Source: Acanthamoeba sp. SK_2022b
Taxonomy: Eukaryota; Discosea; Longamoebia; Acanthamoebidae
Reading direction: 5' to 3'
DNA: 48,764 nucleotides
NCBI GenBank assembly: GCA_027943245.1
Contig: JANDJZ010000130.1
Coordinates: 1 to 48,764, forward strand
The position numbers and the translations under genes were made by a program. Below are positions 31,739 through 41,807 of the stretch, piece by piece. The stretch's first letter is position 1. Every line of letters begins with the position of its first letter. The notes under the pieces are model-generated. The model was not told where the DNA came from. It did not search any database and saw only the letters and a program-made list of their open reading frames with translations.

Positions 31739-33096
31739 ATGGAAGGGGAGACACGACACCACTACGGCGGGAAGACCTTCGTAGTGCCCACCTTGTCGCG
31801 CGGCGAGGGCTTGGTGCTGCTGCCGCGACCACCCGGGACGGCCCCGGGGGCGACGAGGGTCAGAGTGCCGCCACTGCCCAAGGCCAAGGCGATGAGCGTA
31901 GAGATAGGGGAGGAGCGCTGGCTGTCGTCCGCCGAGGTGCTGGGACGACTGAACAACGTGTGGGACGTGAACGAGTTTGAATCCGTCCACCCACCCCTCG
32001 TCGTGGGCACTCTAGGTGCCGCAGAAGGTGATGGCGAGCACGAAGACCCACGACACGCTTTCAATCAACCTGGCGCATTTGGTGTTCAGCGAATTTTGGA
32101 TATGCCCATCAAATTCCCTGGCAGCCACGAGTACAGACTGCCAGCAGAGCTCAAGGCACTTGCCTCTATCCTGCAAAAGGTACTCGCCCTTGATTATTCA
32201 CGTTAATTCCAAAAACAAGTATTTTTGTTTCATTTTAAAAGATTAAAGATATATTAATCAAAAATTGGGTCTTTAAAAACGCAGGTCATTGACTTCGAGC
32301 GAGAGGTAAATGGCGACGGGGTGCTGGACAGCTATTGCTACCTCACCCTCGATCAGGGAATCGTGCCGGCCGGCTGCATGCAACGAAACGAAGGTGTGTG
32401 TACGGTCCTCTTTGAGTCTCCCCGCCACTTGCTCACGCGCACGCACGGACGTGCGTTGCAGGTTGTCACACGGACGGTTTCCAGGGCGCACGCATCACGC
32501 CCAAGTTGCGGTCGGATCACTCCTACGTGGTCAGCAACACGCTGCCTACTGTGTTCTACCTCCAGCCCTTCCAAGTGCGTCACCTGGACGCCACCAAGCA
32601 CAACTACTTTCTCGACTTTGATCGACAGGTCGGTGCACCTTCTCTTTCAAACTTTTGTGGTCGCGCACACCGCCAACGGTCATCAACTTCGTGCTCTGCA
32701 TGTTTGTCGGCTTTGGCGTGGCCTTTGTGTGTACACGCCAGGCCGATGAGGGGAACGCATGGCGGCCGGAGCCCTTCGACATCGTCCTTATGGACGCGTT
32801 CAGCGTGCACAGAGGCGAGAAGGCCACGAGTGACACCTTCCGCACATTCGTCCGGTTCTCTTACACTGTGCGCGTGTTCGACAGGTACGAGCTGCGCCTT
32901 TCCTTCATCATCGCGTGTTGTTTGCTCACGACCCTTCGCCAGGCTGGGCAACGCGCACAACCCGATGTTCGACTACTCGTGGCCGATGGTCCCGCGAGAT
33001 ACACAAAGCACGCTGGTCGCCTACTCGCCACCAACACCAGAGGCCGAGACACGACAACACGCCAATGTAGAAGACCAATGCCGAAGGGAATCCTAG
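31739..33096 (+). CDS. Putative 2-oxoglutarate/Fe(II) dioxygenase
   Basis: Five exons (31739-32179, 32285-32393, 32462-32628, 32742-32884, 32943-33096) give 337 residues. I do not recognise a named family. The second half has the metal and cosubstrate pattern of 2-oxoglutarate dioxygenases: an H-x-D pair in GCHTDGFQGARI, a distal His in DIVLMDAFSVHRGE, and an Arg eleven residues after that His (RTFVRFS), set on strands that alternate as in a double-stranded beta helix. A conserved-looking DHSYVVSNTLPTVFYLQPF block lies between. The N-terminal 150 residues are Pro/Gly-rich and then helical. The protein ends in a hydrophilic tail. The substrate could be a protein, nucleic acid or small molecule; nothing here decides. 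Confidence 0.6.
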
Positions 33097-33308
33097 CAAG
33101 CAGTAGCTGTAACAGAAAGATCAACCTGGTGGTTGCAGGCATCTTGCATGTGTACAAATCTTGTGGGTGTTTATTGATTGTTTCGCAGCTGACCCTGGGC
33201 ACGAGCGGTAGTCTTGATGGTCTGTGTGTTACGCCCACAGGGAATGGAGTGGTGCCCAGAAGATGCAGAGCCGCTACACGAACGCCCGTATTGGGGGGGG
33301 GGGCTGGC

Positions 33309-33859
33309 TTACAGGGAGTTGCCGCAGCTGGAGCAGAAGCGGCCGCCGCTCGCCTTGGTGCCACAGCCCGAGCAGAACGCAGCGCCGCCGCCGGCAGCCA
33401 CCGGCGCGGGGGTTGATCCAAAGTTGACCACTTCGTCCTTGGCCTGCGGCGCACGAACGAGCACAGCGGCGTCAGGACGAGCAGGTTCACAGAAGTTTTA
33501 CAAATCATCATCGAGCTTCCTTTACCTGAGTGTGCATGACGCCGCCAGCGTTGCCGCCACGGAACCCATGGGGGCCAAAGTTGGAGCCTGGAAATGAAAA
33601 TTGGATGTAGATTAGATGGCGCGCTGCCGTTGTTAAACGGTTCAAATTCCAGAAGGCGTCTTCATGTACCGTAGCAACCCTTGCAGTAGACTTCACCCTC
33701 GCGATCGGTGGCGGTGGTGGAGTCGAGCCTCTTGTTGCAGATTTTGCAGGCGAAGCAGCTCTTGTGCCACTCTCGGCCAGCGCCCATGATCTGCTCGGCG
33801 TGGTACACCGACTTGCCGCATCGAGGGCACTTGGGAGCTCCGCCAAACTTGGACGCCAT
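33309..33859 (-). CDS. Small LIM-domain protein with C-terminal zinc ribbon
   Basis: Three exons (33859-33670, 33587-33526, 33443-33309) give 128 residues. Residues 10-64 are one complete LIM domain: C-P-R-C-x17-H-x2-C-F-A-C-x2-C, then C-x2-C with the last ligand pattern YCKGCYG. The fold is the CRP/CSRP type, which binds actin-associated or nuclear partners. A short Gly-rich linker follows (GFRGGNAGG). The end carries C-x2-C-G-x8-F-C-x2-C-G ([17 protein letters not shown]), a second zinc-binding site of the zinc-ribbon type. LIM proteins of this size usually end in a Gly-rich tail or a second LIM, so the ribbon is unusual. Confidence 0.9.
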
Positions 33860-34207
33860 CTTTTTGTGGTTTGAGAGTGTAAGTTTCTAGCTCGGGTGGT
33901 AGTTGAAAGCGTATGTGCCCGTTGTGCCAAGGGATAGGCTCTTGTTGTTGGTTGTTGTGGTGGGCCAGACAAGGGCAACGAGTCTTGCTCAAATAGCATT
34001 AATTAAAATAATTCTCATTATTTAAATACCTCGCATACTCGAGAAAAGGAAATAAACTTTGGTTGGGCCTGCCATTTTGGTCACACGAAAGCAGAGCGGG
34101 AACGAGACAGATCTGTGGCCTTTCCTCACTTGCTCGTCTGCCAGGTGAGTCCAACCCACCTTTCAAGTATCATAACGTTCAACGGAGGCTCATTTTCCTT
34201 CTCAAGG
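33860..34207. promoter_or_regulatory. Divergent promoter region with TATTTAAAT box
   Basis: Separates the LIM gene (minus) from the MFSD5-like transporter (plus). TATTTAAAT (minus sense) at 34020-34028 lies about 160 bases upstream of the LIM start. AT-rich sequence (34000-34030) surrounds it. A leader intron for the transporter may lie in 34145-34200. Confidence 0.5.
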
Positions 34208-35158
34208 ATGACGTCCGATTTCTTCTTCATCATCTTTGGCTGTCTTGTTGTCTTGTGTGGATTCTTGCAGTATGAGATCAGGCAAAGGGCACAGGTAGCC
34301 TTTCCCTGTCTCCTCGCAATCGCCACTGGCTTGGTGAAATGGAGATTTTAATTTGTTCTACTCGCGCAGCCGGCAACGAGCAAGCAGGAGCAGGAGCCCG
34401 AGCAGATCAAGAAGACCGAAGAGCAAGAGAGTTCCTTCCGCCGTTTCCAATGGAACTACCTCCTCGTCTACCTCATCGTCATGGGTACCAACTCTCTCTT
34501 GTTCCCCACACCATCGACCTCACCAAACGGGCCTCTCTTATGACGCCACGTCCTCGCTGCTATGTTGCTGCATCGCAGAGGCCGACTGGCTGCAGGGCCC
34601 CTACGTCTACGCGCTCTACGAAGCCTATGGCTTCATGAAGCAGGTCTGACAACCCCACTCGCGCTCGCAGCCACACCACACACCTGCTGACCCCATGGCT
34701 CTCCCAAACCCTCCACGCCTCAGGACATCGCCATTCTGTTCATCGCCGGTTTCTCCTCCTCCATGGTCTTTGGCACCTTCATCGGGTCCATCGCCGACAA
34801 ATAGTGCGTCGTCTTCACTCTCCTCTCTCTTCTCGTGCTCTCATGAGACTGCTTCGTTCCACGTGCGGTCATGGCGTGGCCCGCTCCGTGGGGACAGGGC
34901 TAACTCGCCCCTCTGCTCCCCCTTTCTCCTTCACAGTGGGCGTAAGAACATGTGCATGTTCTTTGGCCTCTGCTACTCGCTGTCGTGCCTGACCAAGCTC
35001 TTCAACGACTTCTACGTCCTCCTGGCCGGCCGCATTCTGGCGGGCATCTCCACCTCGCTCCTGTTCTCGGCCTTCGAGGCCTGGATGGTCTTTGAGCACT
35101 TCAAGGTGCGCGGCGGCCCCACTTTCCTCCTCACATCGCCATCGTTGTCTTTCGCTCG

Positions 35159-35226
<68 letters not shown>

Positions 35227-35245
35227 CTCTCTCTCTCTCTCTCTC

Positions 35246-35312
<67 letters not shown>

Positions 35313-37737
35313 TTCGCTTGCGCAGAGGGGCTATTCGGCCGAAAAGCTGTCGGCCACGTTCTCCATGGCGACCATCGGCAACGGCATTGCGGCCATCATT
35401 GCTGGCCTCATCGCGTCGTTCGTCGCCGACCTCTACGGCTTCGTTGCCCCGTTCATGGTACGATGACCGAGGGAGGGACAAAAACAAAATAAAAATAAAA
35501 ACAAAACAAAAACAGTACACAACACAAAACTCAATAAATAATAAATAAATAAAAAATTAAAAACAAACAAACAACTTCGAAAGCGAACAGTTGCACTCAC
35601 CAGCAATCGGTGGGTGTACAACCGCAGGTTGCCCTTGCCTTCCTGATCCTGGCCACCCTGATCGTCGCGGCGACCTGGGGCGAGAACTACGGAGACGCCA
35701 CCATCGACGTCTCGCAGACCTTCCGCAACGCCGTCACCATTCTCCGAAACGGTATTCTACCGGAGGCTCTCTTTTCCTTCTCCCTCTCCTCTTCACCGTC
35801 TCTACAGAAACGTCGAAAGACCCCTTACCCAACCACGTATGCATTTGTGTTGTGTTGTGTTGTGTTGTGTTGTGTTGTGTTGTGTTGTGTTGTGTTGTGT
35901 TGTGTTGTGTTGTGTTGTGTGGCGCAGACCCCAAGGTCCCCATCTTGGGCTTGACCCAGTCGCTCTTCGAGGGCTCCATGTACGTCTTTGTCTTCATGTG
36001 GACTCCCTCCTTGAACGAGGTACGCCCATGACTCCCTCTTCCTCTCCCTCTTCATCCTCAAATCCCACCCAGCACGGCCAATCGAATCTGACAGCGACCG
36101 GTCTAACGTCGCCACGGCACACAGGACCCCACTGCGCCTGCGGGCCAGGTGCTGCCCTATGGCGTCATCTTCGCCTGCTTCATGGTGCGTGCTCGAGCTC
36201 TTGGGCTCTCCTCTCTCCCTTTCTGCATAGAGCGGAAGGGAGAGAGCTCACGCGTATGTACGCCGCGGTGCGGTCGCAATATTGTCGACAGGTGTGCATC
36301 ATGGTCGGCAGCTCGATCTTCACTCTGCTGGTCCAGCGTAGCATGAAGCTCGAGTCCATTGCTCTCGTTGTCCTCGGCTTTGCGCTCGCCTCCCTGTCGA
36401 TCCCCATCTTTGCCGTGGTACGTCTGGATCAGCGCTCGCCTCCGCGCGCGCGCGCGTGCGTGTGTGTCGTGCGCCATGCTAATCCAACGAACGAATTAGA
36501 ATCAATACGTGCTGCTGCTTGCGTTCCTCGCGTTCGAGGTCAGCTGTGGCCTCTACTTCCCGTGCTTCGGCACGCTCAGGGGCACACACATCCCGGTAAA
36601 CCGCCTCCTCCTCACACACTCCCCTCTTCGCCTCGCCTCGCCTCGCCTCGCCTCGCCTCGCCTCGCCTCGCCTCGCCTTACCTCTCCCCCAATCAGGAGA
36701 GCGCTCGTGCCACGATCATGAACTTCTTCCGTGTGCCCCTCAACTTCCTGGTGGTCGTCGTCCTGCGCAAGGTACGGCCGCATTCCATTGCCCTTTTCGC
36801 TTCGTTCTTTCCCTCTTTCATTCTTTCATTCGTTCTTCTTACGCTATCCAATCGCGTCGGTGATTTGCTGTGGCCACAGGTGGACGCCTTCTCCAACCAG
36901 ACTGTGTTCGCCGTGTGCGCGGCCTGGCTCATCACGGCGTTGGTGCTGGCCAAAGTCTTCGGCAAATACACCGCCGGTACATTGCCCCTCCTCCTCTCCT
37001 CCTTCTTTTCCCCTCCCTCGAAAGTTTTACTTTGCCCTCTCCGTCGTTTGCTGTTCCTCTTCCTCAAAAGTTGTCCACATCGCGAAAAGCGTGTTCGGCC
37101 TGCTGCGCGCACATGCCCTCTCTTACGCTCTCTCTCCTCTCCTCTTTCCTCTTTCCTCTCTTCTCTCTCTCTCGGCCTCTCTTCTCATCTCTTCTTTCCG
37201 AGCAGAACAGGAAAAAGACAAACACATCTGCTAGCAAGAGAGAGAGAGAGAAAGAGAGGGAGAGGGGAGAAAGAGAGGGAGAGGGAGGGATCTATATATA
37301 TATATATATATATAACATACCAGCCTTTCTTCTACATGGAAGTGCAAAAAGCAGAGATACAGATAGAGTTCCAGTTGTACATTACTTATTCTCCTATTTT
37401 CATTTTTAAAAACATAAATATTATGAACCAGAGCTCGCGGATGAATCCACTCACCCACTTGCTTGTCCGCGTTCCCTTCTCGGCGGCACACAGTAGAGGA
37501 AGCCAAGAGGAAGACAAGCGATCTCGAACGCAGCTCCGGCTCCTCCCACGGTATACCTCGCGGCGAACCCTCATCATCATGGCACGCTCTTGCACGCACG
37601 CCAATATGCTCACGTGGTTTTGCTACATGGTGCATCGTGCAGCGTCGCACGGAGACGATGAGGACGGGGAGGAGGTTACCTACTTCCAGAACCAGCAAGA
37701 GGACGAGAGGGAAACCGAGCTGAGGGAGAGGATGTGA
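34208..37737 (+). CDS. MFSD5-like major facilitator (molybdate-type carrier)
   Basis: Fifteen exons join in frame to 489 residues: 34208-34294, 34370-34484, 34579-34643, 34724-34803, 34937-35105, 35326-35457, 35628-35751, 35928-36019, 36125-36184, 36292-36417, 36500-36595, 36697-36771, 36880-36976, 37494-37550, 37643-37737. The hallmark is [13 protein letters not shown] at the first core helix, then [15 protein letters not shown] (the MFS loop between helices 2 and 3), and [17 protein letters not shown] in the second half. Twelve hydrophobic segments can be counted. Relatives (MFSD5/MOT2) carry molybdate at the plasma membrane. The C-terminus is a long acidic tail ([12 protein letters not shown]). 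The intron at 36977-37493 is the longest. A shorter alternative end at about 37231 is possible through a different 3' splice site at 37205. Confidence 0.88.
35160..35310. repeat. (CA)n-(CT)n-(CA)n compound microsatellite in intron
   Basis: Two CA tracts flank a CT tract (about 35223-35247) within the fifth intron (35106-35325) of the MFSD5-like gene. Confidence 0.95.
35844..35920. repeat. (TTGTG)n pentanucleotide tract in intron
   Basis: About 15 TTGTG units immediately upstream of the 3' splice site (35927) of the seventh intron of the MFSD5-like gene. Confidence 0.95.
36629..36678. repeat. (CCTCG)n pentanucleotide tract in intron
   Basis: About nine CCTCG units in the eleventh intron (36596-36696) of the MFSD5-like gene, serving as part of its pyrimidine-rich end. 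Confidence 0.9.
37228..37313. repeat. GA-rich and (TA)n tracts in intron
   Basis: A purine-rich GAGAGA stretch (37234-37290) is followed by about eleven TA units (37292-37313) in the longest intron of the MFSD5-like gene. Confidence 0.85.
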
Positions 37738-38412
37738 AGATTCCGCGCCCCTCGCCCTTCACAACGAACGTTCATCTTTTGACCACACACACACCCACAC
37801 AAAGCGAGACCTCAGACGTCCCACACCTTCATCGCTACCGACTGGTTGAATGGTCCATGGTCAATTGATGGTTGCTGGGCAACCGGAGGTTACGTGCTCC
37901 TCGAACGTTGGGGGCAATCAATGGACAACCGGATCGCGTTGTATTAGGACTCATGATGACCGTTGTACGCTCTACCTTTGAATCAGTTATCTACTGGCAG
38001 CACCTCGCAAAGCACCCAAAACATGGGCGCAAGCGACGCAGAGGAGCCCCCAGCTTTCTCTCTAAGGGGCCTAACCCGCTTGCTTAGAAAACTCTCGTTG
38101 CGATCGTCCTCCAACTGCACTACCCTCTCTCCGGCTCACTCGTCCTCCTCCTTCACCACAGCGACCATGGGCGCAACTCTCGAGACCGATCCTCCGGCTC
38201 CCGTCTGAAAGCGGCGCCTCTCGGCTGAGCCTCATGGGAAGTACCACTCACGTCAACAGGGCGGCCGGTTGGCCCACTCTGTGCCCCGAGCTCATTCACG
38301 TTGGACCTGCAGCAACGCCCGCGAGAACAGCAGCCTGCTCGCTCCTTTGCTCTTGCGTGCTCGTGCCAGTGGCTCAAAATGAATGACACACTGTTATTGT
38401 AGCAACAAGGCG
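37738..38412. other. Convergent intergenic stretch with one small open frame
   Basis: Holds the transcript ends of the MFSD5-like gene (plus) and the next minus-strand gene. A 61-codon plus-strand frame (38023-38208, starting MGASDAEEPPAFSLRG) has a reasonable Ser/Leu-rich composition but no known motif or promoter box, so I do not list it as a gene. Confidence 0.4.
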
Positions 38413-39892
38413 CTATGAGGGACACACAGCTCTGAAAGGTCTCTGGAGGGCTTCCAGCTCTGCGATGATGCTCACTGAACGGTTCTCCTCATCGGAGAGC
38501 TCGTCGTTGTAGATGGGCTCGAGCGGTGCCAGCTTCGTTTGGAGCTCCGATTTGGACAAGGTGCGCTCCTCTCCGAGCTCGTCAAAGTACACGAAGCGCT
38601 TGAGCTGCGCAAACTCGTCCACGAGCCTGGCGAGTGAGTCGACAGCAGAGTGCTTGATGCCGCCGTACGGCGGGTCGCGCGCGATCTCCCACAGCCTCTC
38701 TTTGCCGCTGCGTTCCATCAGTTTAGAATCAGATAGAAAAAAAGCAGCAAGGGCGCCTGTACTTGGCGGTGGTTCGCCATTCCAAAAGGCAGTGGCGGAT
38801 CGAGTTCTCGTATCTCCACCTGTTACAGTTACAGGGTCTCGGTCATGATTTGTTGATGGGAAACGATTGGAAGGCTGTACGTGATGTTAAACCGAGAGTG
38901 GCCCTCCGCCGAACTAAAGGCGAAGTCACCTTCCTCCGGTAGAAGCTTGGCCAGCGCCGCATCTCCGAGGAACAGTGGCATGACTCTTCCACCACACAGA
39001 GCAAGAGCTCGTGTGAGTACAAGAAGGCATAAAACTAAAGGGCCAGTTCTTACAGGAAGCTTGAGTTCCAAAACCGAGAGAGGCCTGGTGAGGGCTCCAG
39101 TAGTAGCACGCGTCTACGCAGACTGTCGATCAAACCGACGAAGGTAGCCTCGTCAACTTCACGCCCTACTGGGAACCGACCAGTGGCTAAATGAGTGTTT
39201 CTGCTCGATTAGTTGGGAGTGGACCGGTACCAAGATCGGGCCATTGTTTGCAGAAGCACCGCAAGTCGGCCACTGAGCGCATGACCTTGACTCCCAACCA
39301 CACGTGGAGCCCTTCCGAGATACAGTTGAGTGCGGCGTTCAGGGAGAGGTCGCCCTGGTGGGCGGCGGTTCAACTCCAGTATGTAAGGACAACCTATGCA
39401 GTAATAGTGAACTACCTCGTCCTGGAAGGAGAGCCACAGGAGCTTGCCAAAGGCGAGCTTCATCTCCAATCGATCCTTTCCGGTGTTGCGAACAATGACG
39501 AACCGACTGCTATAACAATGGGTGGGTGTACTGGACGATCTATCGGTGAACTTGATGCTGAACACGTCGGCCTGATACTCAAGCTGAAACACAAAGTTGA
39601 CCGAGTCTGTCGTGGGACTGCTTCGGCTGAACTGGCTGCCAGAGATCCAGGGCACTTCGTGCCCATCTTGATCGGCCAGCGCCCAGTCGATCTGAGCGGC
39701 GAGACCAGCGGCACCGCCGCGGCGCACAGTCACTTCGAGACCCTTCTTCTCGCCGGCCTTGACGATACTGAAGGGCAGCCCCTTCTTGGCCTTGGGCGGG
39801 AACAGCTTCTGCTTCACCACCCGCAAGATTGAATCCTCGTCCAAGACTGGCGTGGCGGCAGCGGTGGCGGGCGTAGGGCTGGGTGGGTCCAT
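38413..39892 (-). CDS. Unrecognised 389-residue protein
   Basis: Six exons (39892-39416, 39354-39231, 39165-39054, 38985-38881, 38819-38763, 38707-38413) join in frame. I do not recognise the family. The N-terminus is Pro/Ala/Thr-rich, followed by a beta-rich part with KQKLFPPKAKKGLPFSIV and VNFVFQLEYQADVFSIKF. The middle is helical (FVGLIDSLRRRVLLLE). The C-terminal 100 residues have a WEIARDPPYGGIKHSAVD block, an aromatic stretch RFVYFDEL and a Ser/Glu-rich DELSDEENRSV segment. No signal peptide or membrane helix is obvious. The start at 39892 is the first ATG after stops in that frame. It lies 299 bases downstream of the stop of another unrecognised minus-strand gene. Confidence 0.7.
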
Positions 39893-40191
39893 TGTTGCGG
39901 CTTCTCTTGTCTTTCTTGGGCTCAATACTACCTCCAACCTGCAAGAAGCTGTCCACACTGTGCCCAGTGAGACAAGCTCCGTGGCTGTCCACGACAAAAA
40001 ATTGCCCGCCAAAAAGCTGTTGGCCCGCCGTCTGTCACAAAACTGCAGCCAATGGCGCAAGAACATAGCGCCACGCTGTCATTGTGGCAGCTAGTTGGAT
40101 GCCTGCGAGGCGAACAGGCGGCAGCCAACAACAACAACCAACAACGAGAGAGCACAGTACGGGAACAACCAGAGAGACAGAGTCACGCAAC

Positions 40192-41051
40192 TCAGTCCTC
40201 GGCTTTGCTGGATGTGATGACCATGGGGATGTCGTATGCCTCGCTTGGCCGCTTGAACGGCAGCAGAAAAAGGAAGAGGTCACGAAGAGTTATGGCTTCC
40301 AACGGCGTATCCCACTTCTTGCGTAGATGCTCCAGGCTCTCCACCTGTGTGTGCACGCGCGGGTGGTGAGTGCGCATGACTTCTGTTGAAAAGGACGAAA
40401 AGCACTGGCAGGTCACCTCTGGAATCTCGAGATCGTCTCCGTATGGGCAAAAGGCATTTTGGGTGTGCCCGAGAACCATGCTGAACTGCTCACCTGTAGC
40501 AACGCCGCTTGAATACCCAAACCACACGCCAATTGCAGCACATAACGGGAAAATCATCGCCCACCTTCAATCTGGAAGGATATCTGCTCCTTGTACCAGC
40601 AGTACGTCTGGTCGTCGTAGTGGTGAGTGCCTGCGCGGAACCTCAGGTAAGCCCGGGTGCAACTCTGCCGTGTGTCCCCCCTGGGGGGGGGCGTACTCTG
40701 GATCACTACATCGCTGGCTCGGCCGATGAGCTTGCGGGCCTCTACCTTCAGGTGAGTGACCTCGGCCTTGATAGCTTTCCTATCCCGCTTCCTCATCTTG
40801 CCCTCTCTCGCCTTGTAGGACTTCTTCAGCGCCTTCTTTTTGCTTTTGACCCACTGGTCCACCTGTTTGATGAGGAAAAACGGCACCCTGGCCATGAGGC
40901 GACGCGTCCCACGCGTAGAACAAGGCCTCACCCACAGCCGTACCCTCTCCAGAAGCTGTTGACGGTTTTTGCGCAGGGCTTCCTCCTCCTTCCGCTCCTT
41001 CTGCTCATTCTTAGCACTCCTCACGAAACCGTCGATAGCGCTCTTGAACAT
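40192..41051 (-). CDS. Unrecognised 193-residue basic coiled-coil protein
   Basis: Five exons (41051-40932, 40862-40697, 40630-40565, 40493-40417, 40344-40192) join in frame. I do not recognise the family. The first 90 residues are strongly basic and helical (KNEQKERKEEEALRKNRQQ, then KSKKKALKKSYKAREG), typical of a coiled coil or nucleic-acid contact. The middle has a compact aromatic block (HHYDDQTYCWYKEQISFQIE). The end is hydrophobic and Pro-containing (LRDLFLFLLPFKRPSEAYD) and could touch a membrane or partner. Some splice choices were decided only by frame, so exon edges near 40630-40700 may shift. Confidence 0.6.
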
Positions 41052-41318
41052 ACTCGCCAGCGCCAGCTAACACAAAGTCCCCCACACAACACACACGCGT
41101 GACATTGTGGACAATGCGTTGTGTAGTCGTGCGTCGCACACGGAAAATGCCGTACCCGGTGTTGGAGTGGGAGCTGATTGGCGGGCGACGAGGGACCAAG
41201 ACTGAGGCCCAGTCGGAAAGGGAGGCTGATAGGGTGGGCAAGCCACGCCTGCCTTGTCGCCCTGTTCACCGCCCGCAGGGGGTGGTCCAGCGGTGCACGC
41301 CGGCCGTCCTGTTGCGCA

Positions 41319-41597
41319 TCAGCCAATCAGAGAGCAGGGAAGATAAGGAAAAAAGCTAACTATAAAGTTATTCTCAAAGGAGGGGGACTGCACTGAGAGA
41401 GCCAGGGAAAAGTCGAGAATCATATTGAGGAGGTTTGGGTCATCAGGCAGGCACGGCCCAACTGCGAGTTGAATCTCCGCACCGGCATTGCCGCCCGCCT
41501 CTGTGTGCGGTCTTTTGTCTGGTTTGCTGTTTCGTGACTTTTTTGTCTTCGTCTTAGTCTTCTGCCCAGGTTCCTCCCGCTTCCGCTTCCTCGCCAT
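41319..41597 (-). CDS. Possible small nuclear protein, unrecognised
   Basis: An open frame of 92 codons starts MARKRKREEPGQKTKTKTKK, an NLS-like run, then becomes hydrophobic towards its end (PDDPNLLNMILDFSLALS). The last part may be intronic (a GTGCAG donor is present after ALS), and a further exon could follow near 41313. Tandem arrangement with the gene at 40192-41051 on the same strand. No family recognised; it may also be a 5' exon of that gene's neighbour or a chance frame. Confidence 0.3.
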   Translation of the reverse strand: MARKRKREEPGQKTKTKTKKSRNSKPDKRPHTEAGGNAGAEIQLAVGPCLPDDPNLLNMILDFSLALSVQSPSFENNFIVSFFPYLPCSLIG

Positions 41598-41807
41598 CCT
41601 CTACAGTCCACCGAGCTTGGTGTGGGCGTGTTTTGTCAACTCCTTTCGTCTCTGCTCAATACCTACCTCGAAATTATTGTCTTCCCTCGGTTTTATTTCC
41701 CCTCCGGACTGCCCCCAGTCGTGAAGCCACTTGGCAGTCATTGGCAATCGGGATCAACGTGGCACAGGAGGCTCCTCCCGCTCCACAGTGGGGATAGCCT
41801 CGAGAGG

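Noticed and set aside
20732..33096. A biosynthetic or defence gene cluster
   Set aside because: Neighbouring genes belong to unrelated cellular functions and alternate strands. Nothing ties them into a common pathway.
33636..33650. GGTTCAAATTCC, resembling the B box of a tRNA gene
   Set aside because: No A box or cloverleaf arms fit on either side, and it lies in an intron of the LIM gene. No tRNA, rRNA or snRNA gene was recognised anywhere in the window.
35839..37737. A 632-codon plus-strand frame through the transporter region
   Set aside because: It runs through introns, repeats and other-frame exons. The phase-consistent 15-exon transporter explains the region, and only the last exon shares its frame.
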